DNA of 64,000 nucleotides from Siphonodentalium dalli (lineage: Eukaryota; Mollusca; Scaphopoda; Gadilida; Siphonodentaliidae): positions 197,886,935 through 197,950,934 of the forward strand of contig CP136061.1 in assembly GCA_032622095.1 (NCBI GenBank), in the 5' to 3' direction. The notes beneath the pieces are model-generated. The model did no database searches. It saw only the letters and a program-made list of their open reading frames with translations, and had not been told where the DNA came from. Position 1 is the first letter of the stretch. Each line of letters begins with the position of its first letter. Below, one piece after another: positions 32,738 through 43,330 of this stretch. The translations under genes and the position numbers were made by a program.

Positions 32738-34249
32738 TCAACTCATCATGATCACGAATGGATGTTTCGCATTAAGTTTTTAAGTTGTTCGGTTTGAGAC
32801 TAAACCTTGTCAATGCAATATATATGACAGAACACATATCATTTTTACTTTGTTTTCTTTGTTTTTATTTTGACATAAATTGTTTAAATTTGAATTGTGT
32901 TTATCAACTAGCACTATACATGGATATATCCAATAGTTCGTGGTAACACCCTTATATTCCAGTTCAATTCACGACAATGTCCAAATAATATACAAGCCAA
33001 ACAGACATATTGAATATATATTATCTGAGCTGGGTCGGGCGAAATATAGTAGCCCCCCTGTGTTTATGCCTGCATGGGAAATTGTTACATGCGCATGTTA
33101 CTACAATGCAGGAACTAGTGAATTAATATTCTTAATTTTTATTATAATACATGTAACAACTGATCAGGTTATGTTATTCCGAGCCGCCTCTCGGCAACGA
33201 TCCTGGATTCGTCAGTACGATGGTATTGGCGGACAGGAAAAACTCCTCTTCCCGGCTCAAGGGGGCCGCTTATTCGACTTGTCTTTCTCTTGGCCTTCGT
33301 CCTCGATCGCTCTTCTGTGTCGAAAAATTGCTCCCTGTTGGTATACAAAGATGACACGTTCTTAATAATGGATGCACCCATATTAAAATTATTTAAACTT
33401 ATAATTATATGTGTAAAACTTAATCGCATACATGTGGTCTGATCAGGATTATATGTATGTATACATACACGCTGTTAGATTGAGAAGTGAAGTTTGTGGA
33501 GAAGTGAAGTTTGTGATCCTACCTAAGTTCAATTTGACTTGGGATCTGACTGGTATTCCTATGAATGAAATCGGTATATCAGACATAATTATGTAATACT
33601 ACATCAATGACTATGACATTTGAATTTGTGCATAAGTTATGTTTACATATATAATTGCCATTGCCATCATATTGTTACATCTTAGTGTATTGACATAATG
33701 GACAGGAGGGGCCCTCGCCATTTCCAGGCAGCATCACCTCCAAAAACCCACATCCCCTCCCAAAATCACGAAGTATAATATTGTCAGCGAAGAGAAGATT
33801 AAACCCCTATACCATGCCTCATTCGGAAGCCTTTCAAATTGTAATATAACTATGCCACCTTAAATGGATTGACCCATTATTAACTGGGTGTGTATGGTAG
33901 ATCGACCGACAACGCAGTGGGAATTTTATTTTAATAAAAATCCTCTTCATTTGCGGGCCTCAATTATAAGAATCGTGCTTAGCAACATGTTAGCGACACC
34001 ATATTAATTGGAATGTTCCAGTATTATCTGACTATACAAGGTTGTGTACAGCGTACTGGGAGAACATTGTTGTGGAATGCGGGGAAATTATCCTTGATAC
34101 ACATGGGATCAAAATAATTATTATATTAAACATGGGAACATTAATTTATTAATTACAGCATTATGTGGTTCGGTTACTAGTATATGGATAGGTATGTGAT
34201 GATGTTGGGCAATGGGGTTAGAATATACAGACAAAAACAAATGCATTTA
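32738..34249. other. Interior of the inverted repeat after the zinc-finger exon
   Basis: Mostly featureless. A GC-richer segment at 33169-33354 has a good minus-strand acceptor (CTTTGTATACCAACAG before 33347) and stays open for about 60 codons (EQFFDTEERSRTKAKRK), ending in TAA. It could be a terminal exon, but no family is recognised. A small direct repeat GAGAAGTGAAGTTTGTG lies near 33485. Confidence 0.35.
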
Positions 34250-34634
34250 CCTGTCCTGAACACGAAATTGGACAGATTATAACAAATATCGTCACGCTCA
34301 TCAGCGTTGTCAAACCCCGAACTGCGCGTTGTCAATTTTTTGCCAAAAACCAGGCACAAATGTATTGGAAAAATACGGTGTATAATTTGTTTTATTGTCA
34401 GAATTGTGTTGGACATGTTGTACGAGTATCAGATTCACCACAATAACCACACCTATGTATCAATATCAGGGCATACAGTTATTTTTACGCGAATATCGAC
34501 CGGGTTTTGGCATATATTTTACCGTTTTATTTAAGATTATTATTTTTATAGGTACTTTTCTAATAAGCCCAGTAGAGTGTCCTTGTACCTCAGCACCATA
34601 CCCACGTACCAATCATGATGTACCTGAGTACAGC

Positions 34635-34678
34635 TACCTGGTTGATCCTGCCAGTAGTCATATGCTTGTCTCAAAGAT
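34635..34678 (+). rRNA. Fragment of 18S rRNA 5' end (44 nt), dispersed
   Basis: The segment starts TACCTGGTTGATCCTGCCAG and continues through GTCATATGCTTGTCTCAAAGAT, identical to the universally conserved first 44 nt of eukaryotic 18S rRNA. It then stops matching (AGAACAG follows). It is inserted in the right arm of the inverted repeat; the left arm lacks it. The roughly 75 bases before it (about 34560-34634) are also absent from the left arm and may be 5' ETS. It is a relic, not a functional rRNA gene. Confidence 0.85.
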
Positions 34679-34836
34679 AGAACAGTTTAATTATTATTAA
34701 AAATAATACTTACTCAGTTACATTTCGATTACTATCCGCCATGTTGACTTTGGGTTGGATTAAATGCCGGAAGCAGAGATGGAACGCCGCATAGCAGATG
34801 TTTCGCCGATCCGACCCACATCGATTACACGGTGTG

Positions 34837-34953
34837 ATAATTAAGAAGGCCTGCGTGCGTTTTGTTTGGGAGTTATAAACTCGCGCTCTGCGCTCGCGAG
34901 TAGAGTTTAAAAAAAAAAATTCAAATTATCGCACACCGACCGTCTTAATTATG
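34837..34953. mobile_element. 117-bp palindromic MITE with GC-rich core
   Basis: Ends ATAATTAAGAAGGCCTGCG and the inverted CACCGACCGTCTTAATTAT. The core has CTCGCGCTCTGCGCTCGCGAG. A half copy lies at 36186-36250 (TAATTAAGACGGCCGGTGTG). The next gene-free stretch is only a few bases. Confidence 0.65.
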
Positions 34954-34984
34954 AGAGATATCTTTATCTTCGACAAACCCACAA

Positions 34985-35660
34985 TCCAGAACGGGGCCAC
35001 GAGAAGTACCAGCGATCGCAACCTACTATTATAAACCGGTTGGGAAACAATTGCCTCACGTAGAGCAAAACAGAACATGATACATGACTAGTAACCAAGC
35101 TCCGTCTTATCTATCAAACATGATTCCTCCCGATTCCACTTCATCTGGTTACAATTTTAGGCATGTTAGTAACCACCCGCCCGGCAGCAACAGAGACATT
35201 TACATGAATACTTTTCTGCCTTCGGCTACACGAGCATGGACTAGTTTATCGAATTCAATAAAATCGTCAAACACACTCGAAGAATTTAAGCGTAAATTAA
35301 ACATTGACCGTGCGAAAACTGCAATTTTTATCTCCAGTGTTATTCCAGGAAAGCCCAAATATATCATACTCGTATTATATTAGGTTGCAGCAACCTGAAC
35401 CGTGACCTTGTTATTAATCACTTGAAACAATCACAATTGTGTCAATGCGGCAGTTTTGAAACTGAATCAGCTTACCATTTCTTCTTCCAATGCCCTCGTT
35501 ACGCCATAATTAAATCAGAACTGCTAAGTAACTTACCCGTAAGTATGATAAAAACCGATGTTCTATTGTACGGATCTCACGAACTTCCAAACAAATTAAA
35601 TTCCGAAATATTCTTGGCGGTACAGAAGTTTATTTTAGATAGTGGCCGTTTCTCATAGAT
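34985..35660 (+). pseudogene. LINE ORF2 C-terminal fragment (another family)
   Basis: Frames encode TGWETIASRRAKQNMI, APSYLSNMIPPD, FLPSATRAWTSLSNSI and EEFKRKL, then LCQCGSFETESAYHFFFQCP, the C-x-C...H...C motif of CR1/jockey-like C-termini. Two stops and a frameshift break it. Confidence 0.75.
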
Positions 35661-36179
35661 CACTTCAGGTGACGCGGCTAGATTCCATTTGCATGAACCG
35701 CTTTTTCTCCTCCGTGGTCGTGACGCATTCGTGCAAGTGAATCCCCCAACTGAACGGATGTTGTTTTGTTATTTTGTATCGAATGTATGTTGTGTCAAAC
35801 CTCTCTCCCTCTCTCTCTCTCACACTCACTCTATCTCTTTCATTCTCTCTCTCTCGCTCGCCTCACCACACCCTTAACTTCCGTATTACAATGTTATACC
35901 CGTATCTCAATCCTAAACGTGTAATAACATTCCAATCAAACAAAACTATATATCCCGTCCGCTTTACCTCAAGTGATATTTCGGTCACGTGAGGTAACAT
36001 TTATTCCACGAGGAGAGGACTTTAAAAGAGCATTTTGCTTGTTGTCCAATCCTCTTCATAAATCTCTATGTATCAACATGTATATTGTGTCTGTGTTATA
36101 TGTTTGATTTTTTTGAAATAAATATTGTTTACACATATCCAGAACAGCCTATGTATTGGATAGATCATCTCAACGAGTG
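35661..36179. other. No gene; (CT)n-rich tract
   Basis: 35800-35870 is a CTCTCT/CACTCT microsatellite. The rest has no recognised feature. Confidence 0.6.
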
Positions 36180-36249
36180 TCTTCATAATTAAGACGGCCG
36201 GTGTGCGTCTTGTTTGGGAGTGATAAACTCTACTCGCGAGCGCAGAGCC

Positions 36250-36665
36250 TTTCCGCTTCATGAATATTGCAACATTTAAACACCAATTTTGAGAACGTCG
36301 AGCGGTGAATCGGCAATTAGCAAAAACGTAAGTTTTTCCGAGTAACAGGGATGAGGAACAGAGATATAAACTTAATTTTACGCAATGAATCAATACATGT
36401 TATGCATCATTCGAAAGCATAGCACCTCCCCTTTAATATTGCAACAGTTAAACACTACTTTTTGAGAACTAAGCGTATAATTGGCCAGGGATGTCGAGCG
36501 GTGAATAGAAAATTAGCAAAAAAAGAAAACTTTTCCGAGTAAAAGGAATGAGGAACAGATATATAAGCTCAATTTTCTCGCATTTTACGCTATGAAACAA
36601 TATATATTATACATCTTTCGAAAGCATAGACTCTCCACTTCATGAATAACGGTACATTTAAACAT
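36250..36665 (+). repeat. About 190-bp tandem repeat, just over two copies
   Basis: Blocks CTTCATGAATA..GCAACATTTAAACA, GTCGAGCGGTGAAT, TTTTTCCGAGTAA and TTCGAAAGCATAG recur in order. Preceded by a half MITE at 36186. Confidence 0.7.
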
Positions 36666-36689
36666 GTAGAGATATTTCACGCTTCATTT

Positions 36690-37279
36690 TGGACGCAGCA
36701 GAGAAAACATTTGGATTAAAAAGTAATAACACTGAAAAGCGGAAATGGAATTCAAAAAACAAATCTTGGTTCGACAAAGACTGCCGTGCAGCCAGGAAAA
36801 CATTTAATCATTCAATGTTGAAAGAGGCTGGAATTTATTGAATAGTAAAATAAAAACCAAACGTTTATCCAATGTCTAAGAACTGAATATTCTGAATAAC
36901 ACTTCACCCAAATTATTATGGAAACAAACTAGACCAGCCGAATCAGGGAAGTACCACTCATCAATACAATAAGTTATGCAAGGTTTCATTAGATTATTTC
37001 GTTAAATATTTTAAAGATATGAACACAGAGTGTGGCGATGATGGTGATGATGATGATGGCTGTTTGGAAACTCATTTTAAGGCCGATCTTGATTTATCGA
37101 ATTCTTCCTATCTCAATGATGCAATCACTGAGAATGAAATTCTCATGGCGATTAGAAAACTGCGTGATAATAAGGCCCTGGGTTTTGACATAGTATCGAA
37201 TGAATACATACAAGTATCTGAACAATGCATGTTATCAATCTATACAAAATTTTCCATTGCCATACTTGACAGTGGATAC
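36690..37279 (+). pseudogene. LINE ORF2, 5' part of a copy split by a DNA transposon
   Basis: Landmarks are NKSWFDKDCRAARKTF, and ITENEILMAIRKLRDNKALG then FDIVSNEYI, the entry to the reverse transcriptase domain. The frame between them is decayed (36840-37018). The frame runs to SGY at 37279 and continues at 41061 after the inserted element. An acidic poly-Asp stretch (DDGDDDDGC) comes from GAT repeats. Confidence 0.8.
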
Positions 37280-37281
37280 TA

Positions 37282-40200
37282 ACGCCAATCGACATAAAGT
37301 CGTCACCTTCATATAGTCGTCGCCTGACTTCTCGCGTTATTTTCTAGGCTCGCGACGAGATTTTAATTAGTAGCACGCTGCACGAAATTTGAGCGGAATA
37401 ATTTTTGAAGACGTCAAAACATCACCCAGTGTGATAAAATACCGCCCGTTAGCTCCATACTTCGTTTACGTGAGTACCACTAAACACGCAATAAAATTAC
37501 AACTGACGACGAGCTTTCTCGAAAATGGGTGGCTCAGGCGACTGCTAATTTTACAATAACCTTATTATTTAGCAAGTTTCAAATGCCTCAATCTTTGGGA
37601 ATGAATCCCAATTTATATATAGGGTTAGTTCCCTTATTCCACAAATCGAAGGAAAAAGCGATACAGTGGTTTTTCTGGTGTGACGAGATTAGGACGGCCC
37701 TGACGACCTTAGGATGGCAAAAAAGTCCATCCCTTTGTCAACATTTCCTGGGTCGCAGAACAACTTCTCACGATGTTTTTCAACCAAATTGACCACTTAC
37801 ACGAAGATAAGTTGGAACCAAATGCCATATGCAGTTAAATGGGTGAAAATCCAGATTTAGACATAATTGTAGAGTGATTTAATATAGTTTTTGTATACTA
37901 AGCGACTAGTATGTGTCATATATGTGTTGTCTAACACTATAGGCATCATCACCCCATTTCTGTCAAATGTATTTCTTTGTCTGTCTCCTTCTCTCGCCCA
38001 TTTCCACTCACATACATGTACTTCTTTCCTTCTCTTTCTCCACCCTCTCATCTCTCTATCTCCCACTCTCACACATCTCGCATTAACCATTTCTATACTG
38101 GAGCATCATTGATGAGTAGTTATCCCATATGACATGTTCAGATAAGTTCAACAAACTATCATAGGTCATTTGTTGACTTATTATCTTAACATTTTAGTCT
38201 ACCTCTGCACTTGTATTGTTTGTCGTCTTCTTAACTTTTCTGAACACCCCTCCAGATAAATACCCCTCCCAAGTTTTTTATAGCATCCAACTCAAGTGGA
38301 TTAAGGGACCATAATTAGACTTCATCATTTGCAGGATATGTCTGACAGACAAAATAAATTATGTCAATGGAAACCTGAGGACATGTAGAAGGCATACGCT
38401 GAGGCTAAAGCGGGCCATTTGAGTATCTCCAAGGCGAACAAGCTGTATAACGTGCCCAGAATGTCCCTATCCGATCGTCTAAACGACAAAGTTAAAGTTG
38501 ATGTCAAAATGGGACAGCCAACCGCGTTAAACGCCGAGGAAGAATCTGCTCTGGTAAATTACATTGAATACATGGCGAAGAGAGGTTTCCCGTTATCAAT
38601 AGCAGAGATATGTGGTTTCGCATGGTGTATCGCTGAAGAAATCAATAAAACTGCTGTCTTCTCAGATTCGGATCCGTCTGAAAATTGGTGGCGAGGTTTC
38701 AGAACCAGAAATCCTCACTTGAGTTTGAGACGTCCTGATCCTCTTGACCGCGGGCGGGCCGCCATGGGAAATGTGAACACTGTTAAGGAATACTTTAGCC
38801 TTCTGCTAACCACTCTTGAGTCGAATGACCTGAACGATCAACCCCATAGGATCTACAATTGCGATGAGGCGGGGTTGTCCCTAAACAAGAGTTCTGGTCA
38901 GCGAGTCGTCGTGCCAAAACATTTTCGACATGCACATTCCATCAGCATTGCAACAACTGCGCATATTTCGGTCCATTGTTGTGTAAGTGCGAGTGGGTCC
39001 GCGATTCCACCCATGATTATATTTAGTGGCGGTTTTCCAGGTGGAAGCTACCACAGAGACGGTCCCATCAATGCCCTGTACGCAGCGACTGACATTGGGT
39101 TTATGGACAAAGCGACTTATGCTGAATGGTTTGAAAAGGTATTTTTGAAGTATTCTTCTGCAGAGCGACCTGTGATTCTCCTCCAAGATGGAGCCGTGTC
39201 TCATCTGAGTCCAAAGTTAATTGGTTTGACCATCGCTAATGATGTTATTATATTGTGCCTACCTCCAAAAACAACTCATATAGTGCAACCACTAGATGTA
39301 TCGGTGTCTAAAACCATGAAAACTGAAACCGCAAAACAGATAAGAAACACCAAAATGCTCAATTCCAATTACTGGGTTTGAACGCGAAATGTCAGCTCGA
39401 TATTTAAGATTATATTTGAGCGCAGCTTCACCATGTCGGCCATCTCATCGGGATTCAAATAATGCGGCATTTTCACATTCAACCCGAACGCAATCGATAA
39501 CACGTTGCTATTGCGCGGTTGAACCAAAGACATTGACCCTGCAAGTTTAAATCTTGATGCACAATTGGATCCGGAACGCGGTGAGTCTGAAGTTAGTGGC
39601 ACCTAGGGTATTTCTAGCGTTAGTTGTCCGCAGATAACCGAAGAGGTTGGAAGTCAGCCTACGAGTGAACCAGAGGACCCCATAACTATCTCTGTTGGAC
39701 AGGATGGCATCCTAAGTATTGTTTGTGAAAATGGATCAGAGGAATCAATAGTTGTCGACAATGAAGTTGCCACCGTTTGTGAGTCATCTGATACACCTTC
39801 TGGGGGACGTTGTCCTCCTAGACTTGCTTTAGCAGCCGTTGAGTGTTCAATAACACCCCGAAAGAAGCGACTATACGAGGAAGCCTTCAAAGTAGGAGCA
39901 ACGTTTATGAATGATGCAACTTTTCATACATGGAAACGGTTGAAAACTGCTTGGGGAACGGATGCTGATACGGCTTTGGCTACCAAAACACCGATACGAT
40001 CGCCCAAAGAGCATCCATTAGTGAGAGCGGGTCTCATTCCTAGAGAGCTAGCAGAGGTTCAAACGGCGCCTGAGGACGTACATACCAAGGCGAGAATCAA
40101 GCTTCGTCCGGGCAAGAGTTCTCAGTACCACAGAAGTGCAAGAGGAAGTAGACCTAAAGGAGAAAACTAAAACAGAAGAAGCTGAACTAAAGCTGAAGCG

Positions 40201-41058
40201 CAAACAGGAGAGAGAGGAAAAAAAGAAGATGAAAGATGAGGTCATGAAAATAAAAAAGAAAGTTCAATTAGATCGTAAAACGGAAACGGAACACAAGAAA
40301 CTCAAACAGAAAATACTGAAATCTGGAAGGCTCTTCAATAAGGAGAAAAAATTCGATAGATGTGGTGTTTGTTCTCAAAGCATTGGCCTCAATGGTCATG
40401 TCTATATGTGTACAATGTGCACCCTCACTTATCACGTAGACTGCCTAACTGCGCGTTATGCATCATTATGGGCGTAGATCCCTTGCTGTGGGTGCCAATT
40501 ATTTACTTAGGCGGGAAATGGAAAACCCACATGATAAGCAAGCTGTCACCATCTCCGACGACAGGAAAGTCGCAAATTTAAGTAGGGCGAGTGCAGCCGG
40601 AGTAGCCGCCATCCTGGACCACAGCAGTTATGCATAGCGGTGTTCAAGGTGAAGGAGGATGACGTGGAAGCCATCCAAGCGGTCGCAGACAAGTTCAGAA
40701 CCAGAATTACTGTTCATGAGATGAAGAAATAAATGTTTCTAAAAGTTTGCTTCAACTGTTCCGTCGTTTAAAAAAAAAACCCTCTGGTGACGACTTTAGG
40801 ACACGGGTGACGACCATAAGACACCGACTATGACAACTTTTTGTGATCCCCCATCATTAAGTCGTCATGGCCTGTGTACCCCTAGAAAATGCCAAATTTA
40901 ATAGGGTTTCTCGTGGAAAATTGACTTCACATATATTTTTCCTCAAAGTTGAATAATTTATCTCTGTGATACAAAAATAATATTCCAGGCCATGTATTGT
41001 TAACAGGTCGTATTTGACGAGAATCCACAAAACCTGACGACTTTGGGTCGATTGACGT
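37282..41058 (+). mobile_element. pogo/Tigger-type DNA transposon (3.8 kb), TA-flanked
   Basis: TIRs: ACGCCAATCGAC..AAAGTCGTCA at 37282 and the inverted TGACGACTTTGGGTCGATTG plus ACGT ending at 41058, with TA on both sides (37280-37281 and 41059-41060). The internal gene encodes a pogo/Tigger-like transposase (38338-40476). Removal restores the LINE frame around it. Subterminal GTCGTC motifs recur near both ends (37310-37345 and 40780-40870). Confidence 0.85.
38338..40476 (+). pseudogene. pogo/Tigger-like transposase, decayed
   Basis: Start MSDRQNKLCQWKPEDM is followed by TAG, then an open stretch of 320 codons (38419-39381): psq-type helix-turn-helix (ISKANKLYNVPRMSLSDRL), CENP-B-like region, and DDE motifs IYNCDEAGL (D149 of this stretch), VILLQDGAVSH (D257) and HIVQPLDVSV (D293), so the last two acidic residues are 36 apart. 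Stops then break GFK*CGIFTFNPNAID. The C-terminal part (39600-40476) is in three frames: a charged coiled coil and a PHD-like finger (CGVCSQSIG...CTMCTLTYHVDC). All three D are kept but at least three stops and one frameshift are present. Confidence 0.85.
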
Positions 41059-41060
41059 TA

Positions 41061-43330
41061 CCCATCTGGGTGGGCAATTGGCATGGTACAGCCAATCTAT
41101 AAAAATAAGGTGATGTTCATAACCCTGATTCATATCGAGGCATAACTGTTTTGAACTGTCTGTCTAAAGTTTTCACATTTATCTTAAACACACGGTTGAC
41201 ATCTTTTTCTAAAGATAATGAAATCATAAGCAAATTTCAAACTAGTTTCAGGAAAGCGCGCTGCACAATTGACAACATCTTTATACTGCAAAGTATTATA
41301 AATTTATATCTATCAAATGGTAGGAAATTATATTGTGCATTCGCTGATTTCCGTAAGGCATTTGACACGGTGTGGAGAGACACGTTATGGTTGAAGATTC
41401 CAGATTGTGGAATTAACGGCAATATTGATATTGTTATTAAGGACATGTGTAGTAAAATTAAAATGTGTGTTTAAGAGGGCGGAGCAAATCAGAGTTATTT
41501 TCTAGCAAAGTTGGCCTATTTCAAGGTTAATTAATGTCACCATTTCTATTTTCTGTATACATTAACGACCTCGCAACCTTTCTGTCAAATTGTGCAATAA
41601 ATAACCTCCAATTTCTACACAATATGTACATGGAATATATTGGAATTTATATAAAATTACCTTGTATATTTTATTCAGACGACATGGTCCTGATTACAGA
41701 GAACGAAGAAAATATGTACCGCGCTTTGCGGGCATTTGCCGACTATACCGATGCATGGAAACTCCACGTGAATATATATTATAAAGACTAAAATTGTAAT
41801 TTTTTGTAAAAAAAACCCACCCGAAATCTTGCCGATATTCATGTACAGGGGGGGGGGGGGGTGATAATTGAAAATAGTTCAAATATCTTGTGGTTAATTT
41901 ATTTTATAATGGGAGATTTTGCAAAGAAATGAAACAAATTCATAACACAGCAACGAAAGCCCGCTAAATAAAGTACGTAAACTCCACCTTCCAGCAGTGA
42001 ATATAATGCTGAAACTATTTGATAGTATGGTAACTTCGAAAACTGGTGCTTCGAAAACTGTGATATTATAGAGAAATTGCATATGAAAATTTGTAGAATC
42101 CTTTTGCGCATGAAATCTATCACACCTAATTATATGGTCTGCGGAGAGCTTGGTAGACATCCACTGATAATTGATATAAAATGTAGGGCTCCTCCGACGG
42201 ATCTGAATTAGCAAAGAATATTTATTTTGGAAAGCTTAAATGAGGGTACACCCCCTCCCCCTGAATCCTGAATACCAGTTAATTTTGGGGGGTTAATCCT
42301 GAATACATGGTAAGAAATAATATGCGATAATTGACATACAAATTGACGCCGGTCGCGTTATGGGCATTATGAGGCTGTCATGAGGCTGTTATGGTATGAT
42401 TAATGATACTGTATGATGGCATGGTGGTCGGATATGCCCAAAAAACTATTCTACCCACTCATTCATACAGATAACTAGCACAAAAACATTATTTTGCGCC
42501 ATCAAAACATGCGTCGAAGATGTTTTTCTTGAACCTGAATACCAGTTAATTCGGGGTATGAATCCCGCGTATGGCTTCAAATAAAGATGAATCCAGCGTA
42601 CCGAAGGGGGGGGGGGGGGGGGGGGTGATACCATCCTAAATGGTTTGAGTTTATACAAATGACCCTGAGTGAGCAGTTTGATGTCCCGATGGGATAATCA
42701 AACTGGATTCACGGGGACGGAGATCAGGAATATTAAATCTTATATAATTGAACAACACTGGATTAAAATGTTACGTGACCTGAAGGAATCTAAATCATCA
42801 AGAGGAACTTTATATAGTAACATAAAGCGTCATTCCAGTATTAGTCGCTACCTTATTTATCTACCACAACATCTCATACCAGCTTTGGTGAAATTAAGGA
42901 AAGCAAACCATAGACTGCCAAACATGCTTTAAAGATGGCGAAAACACGAGAGTTTACTATGTAAAATGTGCGGTTCGGAAACATGTGACGAGTATCATAT
43001 TCTTTTGATCTGCGACAATTTTGTCACAATCAGAAGAAAATACACTCCTGATATTAATGGTTGAACTCTTCACTAGAACAGTTATATTGCATCCTTGCTA
43101 TTGAGAATATATCAATATTGAAGAGCGTTAGCATTTATTTGAAACATTGTTTTAAAGAATACAACCAAGAAAGTACACTGATCTATAGAGATACATATAT
43201 CCATGTGAGTTTATATATATATGAAATATATATAGAATATGAAATTCTGATTAAAATATTATTCATACCAATGTACATAGTGTATATATGTTATTATGCA
43301 TGTTCCACATTAATTTGTGGCTTTTCGCAT
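41061..43330 (+). pseudogene. LINE ORF2, 3' part: reverse transcriptase and C-terminus
   Basis: Joined to 37279 with one TA it reads SGYYPSGWAIGMVQPIYKNK and, one frameshift later, GDVHNPDSYRGITVLN. RT motifs follow: FADFRKAFDTVW (41350s) and SPFLFSVYINDL, then FYSDDMVL, the catalytic box with Ser in place of Ala in the family's usual YADD. The C-terminus has LVKLRKANHRLPN and CKMCGSETCDEYHILLICDN. The 3' end has ATTCATTCATTC near 43340. Frameshifts, G-runs (41849-41860, 42606-42625) and stops make it dead. Confidence 0.85.

Larger units (their letters stand above)
30622..34822. repeat. 4.2 kb inverted repeat enclosing the zinc-finger gene
   Basis: The left arm (about 30622-31159) and right arm (about 34250-34822) are inverted copies over more than 500 bp, with indels. 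Both carry a GC-richer outer segment (around GCCGGATCGGCGAAACATC), the ATGGCGG exon-1 start, the GTAAGT donor and about 400 bp of intron. The 3.1 kb centre holds the intron, exon 2 and the sequence to 34250. It may be an inverted segmental duplication of a promoter and first exon, or a long-TIR mobile element that carries a gene. No clear target duplication was seen at the outer ends. Confidence 0.75.

Noticed and set aside
37529-37792. 87-codon frame inside the pogo/Tigger element
   Set aside because: Not part of the transposase and without motif; lies in the non-coding 5' part.
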